A stretch of DNA of 36,938 nucleotides, taken from assembly GCA_002427885.1 (NCBI GenBank), contig DIZI01000029.1, forward strand, positions 1 to 36,938, written 5' to 3'. The stretch's first letter is position 1; each line of letters begins with the position of its first letter. The notes beneath the pieces were generated by a model. The model was given only the letters and a program-made list of their open reading frames with translations. It did no database searches and was not told where the DNA came from. Shown in pieces: positions 7,622 through 16,861 of the stretch. Source of the stretch: Paludibacter sp. UBA6032. GTDB lineage: Bacteria; Bacteroidota; Bacteroidia; Bacteroidales; Paludibacteraceae. Both the position numbers and the translations under genes were made by a program.

Positions 7622-9148
7622 ATGAAAAACCACATTTATAAATTCGTATTAGGATTCATCATTACAACAAATATTTTTATTCTGGTCGCGCAAGAAAGTA
7701 CTGATGGAAAATTTAAAGCTACCGATGTTTCGCTTGAACAATACAAATATCCGGATTGGTTTCGGGATGCAAAATTTGGCATCTGGGCACATTGGGGACC
7801 ACAAGCGGTGCCGCGTCAAGGCGATTGGTATGCCCGAAATATGTATATTCATGAAGGTAGCAAATGGGAAACTCAGGATTATGAAGATCATCTGAAAAGA
7901 TACGGTCACCCTTCGGTAAGCGGTTATAAGGACATTATTCCTTTGTGGAAAGCAGAACGTTGGAATCCTGAGCAATTAATGAAACTCTATAAAAAAGTAG
8001 GTGCAAAATATTTTGTATCCATGGGAACGCATCACGACAATTTCTTTTTGTGGAATTCGAAACTTCACAGTTGGAATTCGGTAAATATGGGGCCGCACAA
8101 AGATGTTGTTGGTTTGTGGCAAAAAGCGGCAAAAAAAGAAGGGTTGCGCTTTGGAGTTTCTGAACATTTAGCTGCCAGTTATACCTGGTTTCAAAAGGCT
8201 CACGGTGCCGACAAAACAGGTGACAAAGCCGGTGTTCCCTATGATGGGAATGATCCGAAATATGCAGAATTATACCATGGCAAAGCTGCTGCCGATGATA
8301 CTGGCTGGATGACAAAGAATCCGGTTTGGCAAAAGGAGTGGTTCGCGAGAATTAGCGAATTGGTTGATATATACAAGCCGGATTTTCTATATTCCGATTG
8401 TGCATTACCATTTGGCAATGAAGTGGGCAGAAGTTTAATTGCACACTTCTACAACGAAGATATGCAGAAGAATAATGGAAACCTGGAAGCTGTTTATACC
8501 TGCAAAGAACCTTCGAAGGGAAGATTTGTGCAAGATGTGGAACGTGGTGTGTTGGATTCCATAAGCGAATTTCCCTGGCAAACTGACACTTCTATAGGAG
8601 ATTGGTTTTACCGTACCGGTCAGAAATACAAAACTTCAGAAGAAATCATCCAAATGTTGGTGGATATAGTCAGTAAAAATGGAAATCTGCTTTTAAATGT
8701 TGTTCAAACTCCCGAAGGTGATTTGGAACCGGACGTTGTGAAAATCCTGGAAGAAATTGCCGGCTGGACCAAAATTAACGGTGAAGCCATTTACAGTTCG
8801 CGTCCATGGAAGATATATGGAGAAGGACCGTCCACTACCGGTCAGCAAGAAAAGGGACAATTTGGTGGTTTGAAAGATACACGTGCCTACCAACCGACTG
8901 ATATACGATTTACAACTAAAGATGGTATTTTATATGTTTTTTGTATGAACACACCGGTTGAAAATATCGTAGTTAAATCATTGGGCAAATTTTCGAAATA
9001 TTCAAACAAGGCCATTGCATCAGTTTCGTTGCTTGGAAGTAAGGAGAAAATACAGTGGAAGCAAGGTGATAATTCATTGCTGATCAACAAACCAAGTACG
9101 ATGCCAGACTTCAGCGTTGTAACTTTTGCAGTTAAGTTTAAGAAATAA
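7622..9148 (+). CDS. Exported alpha-L-fucosidase, GH29
   Basis: Hydrolyses alpha-linked L-fucose from glycans. An N-terminal signal peptide (about residues 1-23, ending LVA before QES) directs export to the periplasm or surface; there is no lipobox cysteine. The GH29 core begins YPDWFRDAKFGIWAHWGPQAVP (residues 43 onward), followed by GTHHDNFFLWNSK and the nucleophile region IYKPDFLYSD with D259. The 508-residue length fits a GH29 catalytic domain plus a short C-terminal beta domain. It links the transport and fucU parts of the locus: it supplies the fucose that the downstream symporter imports. Confidence 0.93.
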   Translation: MKNHIYKFVLGFIITTNIFILVAQESTDGKFKATDVSLEQYKYPDWFRDAKFGIWAHWGPQAVPRQGDWYARNMYIHEGSKWETQDYEDHLKRYGHPSVSGYKDIIPLWKAERWNPEQLMKLYKKVGAKYFVSMGTHHDNFFLWNSKLHSWNSVNMGPHKDVVGLWQKAAKKEGLRFGVSEHLAASYTWFQKAHGADKTGDKAGVPYDGNDPKYAELYHGKAAADDTGWMTKNPVWQKEWFARISELVDIYKPDFLYSDCALPFGNEVGRSLIAHFYNEDMQKNNGNLEAVYTCKEPSKGRFVQDVERGVLDSISEFPWQTDTSIGDWFYRTGQKYKTSEEIIQMLVDIVSKNGNLLLNVVQTPEGDLEPDVVKILEEIAGWTKINGEAIYSSRPWKIYGEGPSTTGQQEKGQFGGLKDTRAYQPTDIRFTTKDGILYVFCMNTPVENIVVKSLGKFSKYSNKAIASVSLLGSKEKIQWKQGDNSLLINKPSTMPDFSVVTFAVKFKK

Positions 9149-9237
9149 AAGACAGGCAGTAACTCAAAAAAATATAATTTCTTGTTTTTCTGTTGAAGAA
9201 CATATAAATACAATAAGTTTATCTAACCATTAATATT

Positions 9238-9245
9238 TATTTTTG
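9238..9245 (+). promoter_or_regulatory. -7 box for the fucP-like symporter
   Basis: TATTTTTG matches TAnnTTTG. A weak -33 candidate (TTTA, 9218-9221) is 16 bases upstream. The direct-repeat operator begins two bases after the box and so covers the transcription start. Confidence 0.5.
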
Positions 9246-9246
9246 C

Positions 9247-9302
9247 AGCACAGTTCAGCACAGTAAATTAATTAATATACTGAAATTATCTACTACTGTG
9301 CT
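9247..9302 (+). promoter_or_regulatory. Predicted FucR (GntR) operator upstream of fucP
   Basis: AGCACAGTT (9247-9255) and AGCACAGTA (9257-9265) are direct repeats exactly 10 bp apart. An inverted copy, TACTGTGCT, lies at 9294-9302. The same pair with one base change (AGCATAGTT/AGCATAGTA) lies at 11639-11657 before fucI. The regulator gene sits between the two sites. Assignment to the GntR protein is inference from position. Confidence 0.65.
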
Positions 9303-9340
9303 CATATAATTCTTTAAATCTAATTACACATCAAAAAACT

Positions 9341-10582
9341 ATGTCACATCCAAAACTAATTACCAAAGAATACAAACTTCCGTTTATATTTATCACATCA
9401 TTATTTTTCCTATGGGGTCTGGCTCACGGAATGCTGGACACTTTAGATAAACATTTCCAGCAAATTTTGCATTTACATAAATGGCAGTCAAGTCTTATTC
9501 AATTTGCTTTGTACGGAGCCTATTTCAGTATGGCAATTCCGGCAGGAATCTTTATGAAGCGATTTGGCTACAAAAGAGGAATTGTGCTGGGGTTGTTTTT
9601 GTTTGCTTCAGGCGCATTACTGATTGCTGCCACAGCGGGGTTTGAATCGTTTTGGATTTTCCTTACTTGTTTATTCCTTTTAGGCTGCGGTTTAGCTACG
9701 CTTGAAACGGCAGCAAATCCATATACCACCAAATTAGGCCCAAAAGAATCGGCTGAAAGAAGAATCAATCTTTCTCAATCTTTCAATGGATTAGCCTGGG
9801 TATTAGGGCCACTTATTGCCTTGTATATTTACAATAGCACCAGCGAGGTAGAAGGAGAAAAATTTTACTCTACCATTCTACCTATGTTGGTTATTGGTTT
9901 GCTCGTGCTCGCCGTAGCATTTGTGTTTATGCGGTTGAAACTACCCGAAATTAGTGAAGAGGATGAAGTACACGCTCATGGTTTTATTGAAACAGGAACA
10001 GAAGAAAAACCGACATTTCATATTCCACTTAGAAAACAATCCCATTTTATTTTTGGAGTTATTGCTCAATTTTCGTATGTGGCTGCTCAAACTGGTATTT
10101 TTAGTTATCTTATTAATTTTGTGACCGATGAGGGACAATATCCCCGGTTTGATGTAAAGTTAGCCCCTTACTTTTTAAGTATAGGTTTTGCCTTATTTAT
10201 GATTGGTAGGATGAGCGGAAGTTATTTAATGTCGATATTTAAGCCAACCAAATTATTGGCAATTTGCGCTGTATTAGCGGCTCTATTATTACCGATAGTA
10301 AGCATGAAGTTAGGATGGATCTCTTTAATTTCGCTATATGCTGTATTCTTTGTGATGTCAATTATGTTCCCAACTATATTTGCATTGGCAATAAAAGATT
10401 TGGGGCCACAAACAAAAAAAGCATCATCTTTATTGGTAATGGCAATTGTAGGCGGAGCTGTATTTCCTCCATTGATGGGTTTGATTGCTGATAATTTCGG
10501 AATGTCAATTGGATTTCTGGCACCCATTCCGTTCTTTGCATTTATCGCATTTTACGCTCTCAGAGGTCATATAGTCAGATAG
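9341..10582 (+). CDS. fucP: L-fucose:H+ symporter-like MFS transporter
   Basis: A 413-residue inner-membrane protein with about 12 hydrophobic helices. The opening FIFITSLFFLWGLAHGMLDTL and QIALHGAYF-like QFALYGAYFSMAIPAG, then FLLGCGLATLETAANPY and RINLSQSFNGLAW, are signatures of the FucP sugar:proton symporter family (FHS). FucP-family members also carry glucose/galactose or N-acetylglucosamine; the fucose assignment comes from the fucosidase before it and fucR/fucI after it. A -7 box and a predicted operator precede it. The regulator starts 19 bases after its stop. Confidence 0.88.
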   Translation: MSHPKLITKEYKLPFIFITSLFFLWGLAHGMLDTLDKHFQQILHLHKWQSSLIQFALYGAYFSMAIPAGIFMKRFGYKRGIVLGLFLFASGALLIAATAGFESFWIFLTCLFLLGCGLATLETAANPYTTKLGPKESAERRINLSQSFNGLAWVLGPLIALYIYNSTSEVEGEKFYSTILPMLVIGLLVLAVAFVFMRLKLPEISEEDEVHAHGFIETGTEEKPTFHIPLRKQSHFIFGVIAQFSYVAAQTGIFSYLINFVTDEGQYPRFDVKLAPYFLSIGFALFMIGRMSGSYLMSIFKPTKLLAICAVLAALLLPIVSMKLGWISLISLYAVFFVMSIMFPTIFALAIKDLGPQTKKASSLLVMAIVGGAVFPPLMGLIADNFGMSIGFLAPIPFFAFIAFYALRGHIVR

Positions 10583-10601
10583 TTTCTAAAAATAATTGTC
10601 A

Positions 10602-11588
10602 ATGACGGATATTAAATTCACTCATTCAACCTCAAAAATCAAATCTCTTGCTGATGGCATTAGTTTGTCCATCATGCAGGGCGATTTGAAAATGGGTGAC
10701 AATTTGCTTTCAATAAATGAAGCAAGTACAAAGTATAAAGTATCACGCGACACTGTTTTTAAAGCATATAACGAACTGAAACGTCGGGGAGTTATTGATT
10801 CGAATCCAACAAAAGGTTATTTTGTTACCGGAAAGGTAAATCGTGTTTTGCTGCTCCTCGACACATATTCATCGTTCAAACAGAATTTGTATCATCGTTT
10901 TGTAGCCAATTTACCAGAAAACTATAAAGTGGATCTGATTTTTCATCAATACAACGAAAGTCTGTTTGAAACATTAATACGGGATAGTATTGGGAAATAC
11001 AGCGTGTATGTAGTTATGAATTTTTCAAATGTGCAGTTCTCAAATGCATTGAAAAATATTCCTTCCGGCAAATTGCTTTTGCTTGATTTTGGAAATTTTG
11101 AAAAATCGGAGTATTCTTATATTTGTCAGGATTTTGACCAATCATTCTATAATTGCCTGAAAGAAGCGAACCAATTATTGAAAAAATATCGCAAACTGAC
11201 TTTTGTCTTTCCCGAGGAAGTTTGCCATCCGGTCAGTGCCATTGATTATTTTTCAAAATTCTGTTTTGATGAAAAATTTGAGTACGAAATCGTTCGAAAA
11301 GAGTCTGAATGGAAAGGAGTTGAGACCGGAACAGTCTATCTTTGTATTTTGCCCGAAGATTTGGTGAAAATAATAAAAGATGCCGATACTGCAGGGTTGA
11401 ACATTGGGAGTGATATCGGATTAATTTCATATAACAACGAAGTAGTTCTGGAAGTGATTAAAAACGGAATTTCGGCTATTAGTGTCGATTTTGGTTTAAT
11501 GGGCGAAAAAGCAGCGAATTTTGTTACAAACAAAAAAGCGATTCAGGAATATTTACCAACAAAATTGATCATCAGAAATTCCGTTTAG
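10602..11588 (+). CDS. fucR: GntR-family regulator with sugar-binding effector domain (FucR-like)
   Basis: A 328-residue regulator. An N-terminal GntR winged helix (about residues 10-75; SINEASTKYKVSRDTVFKAYNELKRRG with GYFV at the wing) is joined to a periplasmic-binding-like domain ending in a LacI-like DIGLISYNNEVVLEVIKNGISAISVDFGLMGEKAANFV. This architecture matches the fucose regulator of Bacteroides thetaiotaomicron, which likewise sits beside fucI. The ATG at 10602 is chosen over a TTG two codons earlier. It lies between fucP and fucI, each preceded by the same direct-repeat site. Confidence 0.85.
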   Translation: MTDIKFTHSTSKIKSLADGISLSIMQGDLKMGDNLLSINEASTKYKVSRDTVFKAYNELKRRGVIDSNPTKGYFVTGKVNRVLLLLDTYSSFKQNLYHRFVANLPENYKVDLIFHQYNESLFETLIRDSIGKYSVYVVMNFSNVQFSNALKNIPSGKLLLLDFGNFEKSEYSYICQDFDQSFYNCLKEANQLLKKYRKLTFVFPEEVCHPVSAIDYFSKFCFDEKFEYEIVRKESEWKGVETGTVYLCILPEDLVKIIKDADTAGLNIGSDIGLISYNNEVVLEVIKNGISAISVDFGLMGEKAANFVTNKKAIQEYLPTKLIIRNSV

Positions 11589-11638
11589 CTTTTTAAATTG
11601 AAACAGGATACAACAAAGATTTTTTTTGATTACAAAAC

Positions 11639-11657
11639 AGCATAGTTCAGCATAGTA
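11639..11657 (+). promoter_or_regulatory. Predicted FucR (GntR) operator upstream of fucI
   Basis: AGCATAGTT and AGCATAGTA, direct repeats 10 bp apart, 39 bases before the fucI ATG. Matches the site at 9247-9265 at 17 of 19 positions (both differences are C to T at the same place in each half). Confidence 0.65.
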
Positions 11658-11696
11658 AATAAAAACCAAACAGGAAACACATAAATTACAAACAGT

Positions 11697-13484
11697 ATGA
11701 AAACAGGAAGATTACAAGGTGAAAATCCCAAAATCGGAATTCGCCCAACCATTGATGCCCGTCAGGGTGGTGTACGTGAATCGCTCGAAGTACAAACCAT
11801 GAACCTGGCTCAAAGTGTGGCCGATTTAATCAGTTCAACATTAAAATACAGCGATGGAACTCCGGTTCAATGCGTGATAGCCGACACAACGATCGGGCGT
11901 GTAGATGAAGCAGCGGCTTGTGCCGAAAAATTCAAATTATCGGGTGTTGGAGCCACAATTACCGTGACACCTGCCTGGTGTTATGGAAGTGAAACCATTG
12001 ATATGGACCCATATATGCCAAAAGCCATTTGGGGTTTCAATGGAACCGAACGTCCCGGAGCTGTCTATCTGGCAGCGGCTTTGGCAGGGCACAATCAAAA
12101 GGGCTTGCCGGCTTTTGGAATCTATGGTCGTGATGTACAGGATGGTGGTGACAAGGTTATTCCTGCAGATGTAAAAGAAAAAATCCTTCGTTTTGCAAAA
12201 GGTGGAATTGCAGTGGCAACACTTCGGGGAAAATCATATTTATCGATTGGTTCAGTTTCTATGGGAATTGCAGGTTCTATTGTAAACACCGATTTCTTTC
12301 AGGAATATTTGGGTATGAGAAATGAATCGGTAGATATGAGCGAAATCAGCCGGCGGGTGCAGTTAGGAATCTTCGATCCGGAAGAATTCAAAAAAGCCAT
12401 GGATTGGACGGTAAAAAACTGCAAACCAAACGAGGGATTCAATTTCAATGACGAAGACAAGAAAAAATCACGCGAAGTACTCGATACGGAATGGGAATTT
12501 GTGGTGAAAATGACCATGATCATGCGTGACTTAATGATTGGAAATCCAAAACTTGCCGGATTGGGATTTGGTGAAGAAGCATTGGGTCACAATGCGATTG
12601 CTTCCGGTTTTCAGGGTCAACGTCAATGGACTGATTTTATGCCAAACGGTGATTTTGCGGAAGCAATTTTAAACACTTCGTTTGACTGGAACGGAATTCG
12701 TGAAGCATTTGTGGTTGCAACTGAAAACGATTCGTTGAATGGTGTAGCCATGTTATTTGGAAAATTATTAACCAATACGGCTCAGGTCTTTGCCGATGTC
12801 CGCACCTACTGGAGTCCGGAGGCCGTAAAACGTGTAACAGGTTACAAGCTCGAAGGACAAGCTGCGAACGGTCTAATTCATTTGATAAATTCAGGTTCTG
12901 CGGCTCTGGATGGAAGCGGTCAACAAACGATAGATGGGCAGCCGGCTATGAAACCGTTCTGGGATATAACCGACGAAGAAGTGAAGAAAACACTTGATAT
13001 AACAACATGGTATCCTGCCGATTGTGGCTATTTCCGTGGTGGTGGATTTTCATCCCACTTTGTTTCCAAAGGAGGAATGCCGGTAACAATGGCAAGGATA
13101 AACCTGATTAAAGGTCTTGGACCGGTGTTACAATTAGCTGAAGGCTGGACAGTGGAAATTCCGTTGGAAGTACACAAGGTATTGGACGAACGCACCAATA
13201 AAACATGGCCGACAACCTGGTTTGCTCCCCGTTTGACAGGAGAAGGAAATTTTAAGGATGTGTATTCGGTAATGAATAACTGGGGTGCCAACCACGGAGC
13301 TTTCAGTTTCGGACACATCGGAGCCGATTTGATTACGCTGGCTTCGATGTTGCGTATTCCTGTTTGTATGCACAATGTTTCGGATGATAAAATCTTCCGT
13401 CCAAGTGCATGGGCAGCTTTTGGAATGGATAAAGAAGGTTCGGATTACCGTGCCTGCCAAACGTACGGAGCGTTGTATAAATAA
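11697..13484 (+). CDS. fucI: L-fucose isomerase
   Basis: Converts L-fucose to L-fuculose using Mn2+. The 595-residue length is normal. The N-terminus KIGIRPTIDARQGGVRESLEVQTMNLA, the central GIAGSIV segment, the active-site region VATENDSLNGVAMLFGKLLTNTAQVFADVRTYWSPEAVKRVTG, and the C-terminal HGAFSFGHIGADLITLASMLRIPVCMHNV are all well conserved family blocks. It stands alone between the regulator and a 443-base gap, with its own operator, and no fuculose kinase or aldolase directly follows. Confidence 0.97.
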   Translation: MKTGRLQGENPKIGIRPTIDARQGGVRESLEVQTMNLAQSVADLISSTLKYSDGTPVQCVIADTTIGRVDEAAACAEKFKLSGVGATITVTPAWCYGSETIDMDPYMPKAIWGFNGTERPGAVYLAAALAGHNQKGLPAFGIYGRDVQDGGDKVIPADVKEKILRFAKGGIAVATLRGKSYLSIGSVSMGIAGSIVNTDFFQEYLGMRNESVDMSEISRRVQLGIFDPEEFKKAMDWTVKNCKPNEGFNFNDEDKKKSREVLDTEWEFVVKMTMIMRDLMIGNPKLAGLGFGEEALGHNAIASGFQGQRQWTDFMPNGDFAEAILNTSFDWNGIREAFVVATENDSLNGVAMLFGKLLTNTAQVFADVRTYWSPEAVKRVTGYKLEGQAANGLIHLINSGSAALDGSGQQTIDGQPAMKPFWDITDEEVKKTLDITTWYPADCGYFRGGGFSSHFVSKGGMPVTMARINLIKGLGPVLQLAEGWTVEIPLEVHKVLDERTNKTWPTTWFAPRLTGEGNFKDVYSVMNNWGANHGAFSFGHIGADLITLASMLRIPVCMHNVSDDKIFRPSAWAAFGMDKEGSDYRACQTYGALYK

Positions 13485-13700
13485 TTTCGTCAATAAAAAG
13501 ATTCATTTTTATCATCAAAAAACAGTCTTTAGAATCGTGAATAATGTTTTAGTCTGAAATATATTAATAAGCCAGAACAGATATTGCACTAAACTTATTG
13601 TTGAGTAAAAAACCGGATTAAATGGTTTTGACCTAATTAATGAACTTCAATAAAATCAAAAATTGAACGATAATCTATTTTATTGAACAATTGTGGAGTA

Positions 13701-13728
13701 TTGAGTGCTGTAGAATTATATACTTTTG
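13701..13728 (+). promoter_or_regulatory. Distal rhaB promoter inside an inverted repeat
   Basis: TTG at 13701-13703 and TACTTTTG at 13721-13728 give a -33/-7 pair with a 17-base spacer. The pair lies between the arms AGTATTGAGT and ACTCAATACT, and the -33 TTG is inside the left arm, so a protein binding the arms would compete with polymerase. Confidence 0.5.
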
Positions 13729-13902
13729 TATGTAATTTTACGGTACTCAATACTTCTCTGTAAAAGAGATGCTTAACTAAGTGGATAATCATTTTCCATT
13801 TTGGAATATCCTACTGAATTTTTAAGTGTTATATTTACCTTAATTATCAAAAAATAAAGTTTTAAGGTCAAAACGGACAACATATAATGATAAAAATATA
13901 AA

Positions 13903-13910
13903 TATCTTTG
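13903..13910 (+). promoter_or_regulatory. Proximal -7 box for rhaB
   Basis: TATCTTTG matches TAnnTTTG and lies 17 bases before the ATG at 13928, which gives a leader of about 10 bases. No convincing -33 element. Confidence 0.45.
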
Positions 13911-13927
13911 TGCCAACTTGAAATAAC

Positions 13928-15451
13928 ATGAAAAATAAATCATTCTTAGCTTTCGATATTGGAGCCACCAGCGGTCGATCGATTTTAGGAACACTGGATA
14001 ATGGCAGGCTTCAAATGAAAGAACTGACTCGTTTCCCTAATCAAATGCTGCAAATTGGGAAACATTTCCATTGGAATATTTATTCTCTCTATGAGCACTT
14101 TAAATCAGCTTTAGCCGCAGCAAAAAATGAAGGTGTGGAAATTTCATCAATTGGGATTGATACCTGGGGGGTTGATTTTGCATTAATTGCCAAAGATGGA
14201 ACCTTGCTAGGAGCTCCGTACGCATATCGCGATCCACATACTGAAGGTGCTCCGGAAAAATTTTTCGAGTTGGTTCCCCGGGAAAAAGTATATGATCTTA
14301 CCGGAATACAGGTTATGAATTTCAATAGTTTATATCAGTTATTTGCATTAAAACAAGCAGATAATTCGCTGCTTGAAGCTACTTCCGAAATTTTGTTTAT
14401 GCCTGATGCTTTATCTTATTTACTCACCGGCAATAAAGTTGTAGAATATACAATAGCTTCGACATCACAAATTTTGAATCCCAGGACAAAAAAATTCGAG
14501 TCACAATTGCTCCTAAAAGCCGGAGTTTCTCCATCCATTTTAGGTGACATCGTAATGCCCGGTCATGTTATTGGCACCTTAACTGATGCACTTGCAGAAG
14601 AAAGCGAATTAGGAAAAATACCGGTAATTGCTGTTGCCGGTCATGACACCGCATCGGCTGTAGCCGCCGTGCCGGCAGAAAATGAGCGGTTTGCCTATCT
14701 TAGCTCAGGTACCTGGTCGTTGATGGGAATTGAAGTTAAAGATGCCATCATAAACGATGAAACATACACACTGAATTTTACAAACGAAGGTGGAATTGAA
14801 GGAACTACCCGTTTTCTAAAAAATATTACCGGTATGTGGTTGTTGGAGCAATGTTTGAAGGAATGGAAAAAAGAAGGAATTACCTATGCATACGAAAAAT
14901 TGGTTCATATGGCCGAATCGGCACCAGCGTTTGCGTCATTAATCGATCCCGATCATGCTTCTTTTGCCAATCCGGTTTGTATGACTAAAGCAATAACTGA
15001 CTATTGCATATCAACCGGTCAGAAATCGCCCGAAAGCCATGCAGAATTTGTTCGTTGTATTTTTGAAAGCCTTTCGCTAAAATATAAATACTTTCTGGGA
15101 AAACTGATTAAACTGGCTCCCTTTCCAATTGAAAAATTACATGTTATCGGTGGCGGCTCCAAGAATCCGCTTCTGAATCAATGGACTGCCAATGCTATTG
15201 GAATTCCGGTTATTGCAGGACCATCCGAAGCAACAGCCATAGGAAACATCATGATTCAGGCAAAGGCCGCTAATTGTGTTGAATCGCTTCAGGAAATGCG
15301 CCAAATAATTCGTGAATCAATTCCCCTGGATGATTTTTTCCCTAAAAATAAAAGCGAATGGGAAAAAGCATATACAAAATTTTTAAAAATAGTAAATAAC
15401 GAATATAGCTTAGAAAGAATAGATGAACAAACAAAATTAGTTCATCAATAA
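13928..15451 (+). CDS. rhaB: Rhamnulokinase-type FGGY kinase
   Basis: Phosphorylates L-rhamnulose at O1. FGGY fold with the N-terminal phosphate loop DIGATSGRSILG, GIDTWGVDFALI, the AGHDTASAVAAVP segment, the YLSSGTWSLMG motif and the C-terminal GGGSKNPLLNQWTANAIG adenine-binding loop; 507 residues. The 24-base gap to rhaA and the order kinase-isomerase-symporter match the Bacteroides rhamnose operon. No second sugar kinase exists in the window although fucI is present, so it may also serve L-fuculose; Bacteroides fuculokinases belong to the same broad family. Confidence 0.88.
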   Translation: MKNKSFLAFDIGATSGRSILGTLDNGRLQMKELTRFPNQMLQIGKHFHWNIYSLYEHFKSALAAAKNEGVEISSIGIDTWGVDFALIAKDGTLLGAPYAYRDPHTEGAPEKFFELVPREKVYDLTGIQVMNFNSLYQLFALKQADNSLLEATSEILFMPDALSYLLTGNKVVEYTIASTSQILNPRTKKFESQLLLKAGVSPSILGDIVMPGHVIGTLTDALAEESELGKIPVIAVAGHDTASAVAAVPAENERFAYLSSGTWSLMGIEVKDAIINDETYTLNFTNEGGIEGTTRFLKNITGMWLLEQCLKEWKKEGITYAYEKLVHMAESAPAFASLIDPDHASFANPVCMTKAITDYCISTGQKSPESHAEFVRCIFESLSLKYKYFLGKLIKLAPFPIEKLHVIGGGSKNPLLNQWTANAIGIPVIAGPSEATAIGNIMIQAKAANCVESLQEMRQIIRESIPLDDFFPKNKSEWEKAYTKFLKIVNNEYSLERIDEQTKLVHQ

Positions 15452-15475
15452 CATAAAAAGATAATTAACTAAAAC

Positions 15476-16738
15476 ATGAAAGACAATCAAATTAATCAGG
15501 CATTTGAATATGCAAAAGCAAGATATGCTGACTTAGGAATCGATGTAGAAAAGGCAATAAACCAATTGGATAAAATTTCCATATCGCTGCATTGCTGGCA
15601 AGCAGACGATGTGAAAGGTTTTGAAACCATTGATGGTGACCTGACAGGTGGAATACAAGCAACAGGAAATTATCCCGGAAGTTCCAGCACGATAGAAGAG
15701 TTACGGGCTGATATTGAAAAAGTACTTACATTACTCCCTGGAAGACACCGCTTGAATTTACATGCCATTTATGGTGATTTTGGCGGTAAATTTGTAGACC
15801 GTGACCAAATTGAACCTAAGCATTTCCAAAGTTGGATTGATTGGGCAAACAAAGTTGGTGTTAAACTGGATTTCAACTCGACTTTCTTTTCACATCCTAA
15901 ATCTGAATCTGGTTTCACATTAAGCAATCCGGATAAAGGTATTCAATCATTTTGGATGGAACACTTACGTCGATGCAGAAAAATTGCTGCCGAGATTGGT
16001 CGTCAACAAGGATCTCCATGTATTCACAATATCTGGGTTCCTGATGGAAGTAAAGATCGTACGGTTAATCGTCTGGCTTATCGTACAAATTTGAAATATG
16101 CATTGGATACCGTTTTAGCCGAAAAAATTGATTCAAAATATCTGGTGGATTGCATCGAATCAAAATTATTTGGTCTTGGACTCGAAAGTTATACCGTTGG
16201 TTCTCACGAGTTTTACTTGGGTTACGGGGCGAAAAACAACATGGTTGTTACACTTGATGCCGGTCATTTCCATCCTACCGAGGTTATATCGGACAAAATT
16301 TCATCTCTTTTACTTTTTGTTCCTGAAATCATGTTGCATGTAAGCCGTCCTGTACGTTGGGATAGCGACCACGTGGTGATTTTGGATGATGAATTACAAC
16401 ACTTAACCCAGGAAATTGTACGTGCTAACGCCCTGGATCGCGTTCATATCGGATTGGACTATTTTGATGCCTCCATCAACCGTATCGGAGCCTATGTTGT
16501 CGGCGTTCGTGCAACACAAAAAGCATTGTTGCAAGCCTTATTGGAACCAATTGCTAAATTAAGAGAGTATGAAGCCAACGGACAAAATTTTGAACGTATG
16601 GCCTTGTTAGAAGAAGCCAAATCGTTGCCATGGGCTGCAGTATATGATTATTATTGTGCCAAAAACGGGGTTACCGCCGGGGTGGATTATATCTCTGAGA
16701 TTCAACAATACGAAAAAGAAGTTACAATAAAACGATAA
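15476..16738 (+). CDS. rhaA: L-rhamnose isomerase
   Basis: Converts L-rhamnose to L-rhamnulose. The 420-residue protein carries family blocks SLHCWQADDVKGFE, GDLTGGIQATGNYPG, LNLHAIYGDFGG, the metal-site strands VTLDAGHFHPTE and RPVRWDSDHVV, and VHIGLDYFDASINRIGAYVVG. It is 24 bases after the kinase and 123 bases before the transporter. Confidence 0.96.
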   Translation: MKDNQINQAFEYAKARYADLGIDVEKAINQLDKISISLHCWQADDVKGFETIDGDLTGGIQATGNYPGSSSTIEELRADIEKVLTLLPGRHRLNLHAIYGDFGGKFVDRDQIEPKHFQSWIDWANKVGVKLDFNSTFFSHPKSESGFTLSNPDKGIQSFWMEHLRRCRKIAAEIGRQQGSPCIHNIWVPDGSKDRTVNRLAYRTNLKYALDTVLAEKIDSKYLVDCIESKLFGLGLESYTVGSHEFYLGYGAKNNMVVTLDAGHFHPTEVISDKISSLLLFVPEIMLHVSRPVRWDSDHVVILDDELQHLTQEIVRANALDRVHIGLDYFDASINRIGAYVVGVRATQKALLQALLEPIAKLREYEANGQNFERMALLEEAKSLPWAAVYDYYCAKNGVTAGVDYISEIQQYEKEVTIKR

Positions 16739-16861
16739 ATAAGAAAACGCAACAGATACAGTAAATATATTTGTTGTAAATGTGACCATAAATCAAAATT
16801 AGTTAAAATCACTTTTTTACAATTGTAAATCATTCAATTGTAATTTGTAAATCTAAAACAC

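Larger units (their letters stand above)
13485..13927. other. 443-base intergenic region before rhaB with two promoters and nested inverted repeats
   Basis: No gene is supported. Seen: an outer inverted pair, AAAAGATTCATTTTTATCAT (13496-13515) against ATGATAAAAATATAAATATC (13887-13906), possibly chance in AT-rich DNA; an inner exact 10-bp pair AGTATTGAGT (13697-13706) and ACTCAATACT (13745-13754); a promoter within the inner loop (13701-13728) and a second -7 box at 13903-13910. No AraC-type rhaR is present in the window. Confidence 0.5.

Noticed and set aside
11589..11696. Riboswitch or attenuator before fucI
   Set aside because: The spacer is short and AT-rich with no stable hairpin; the direct-repeat operator explains it better.
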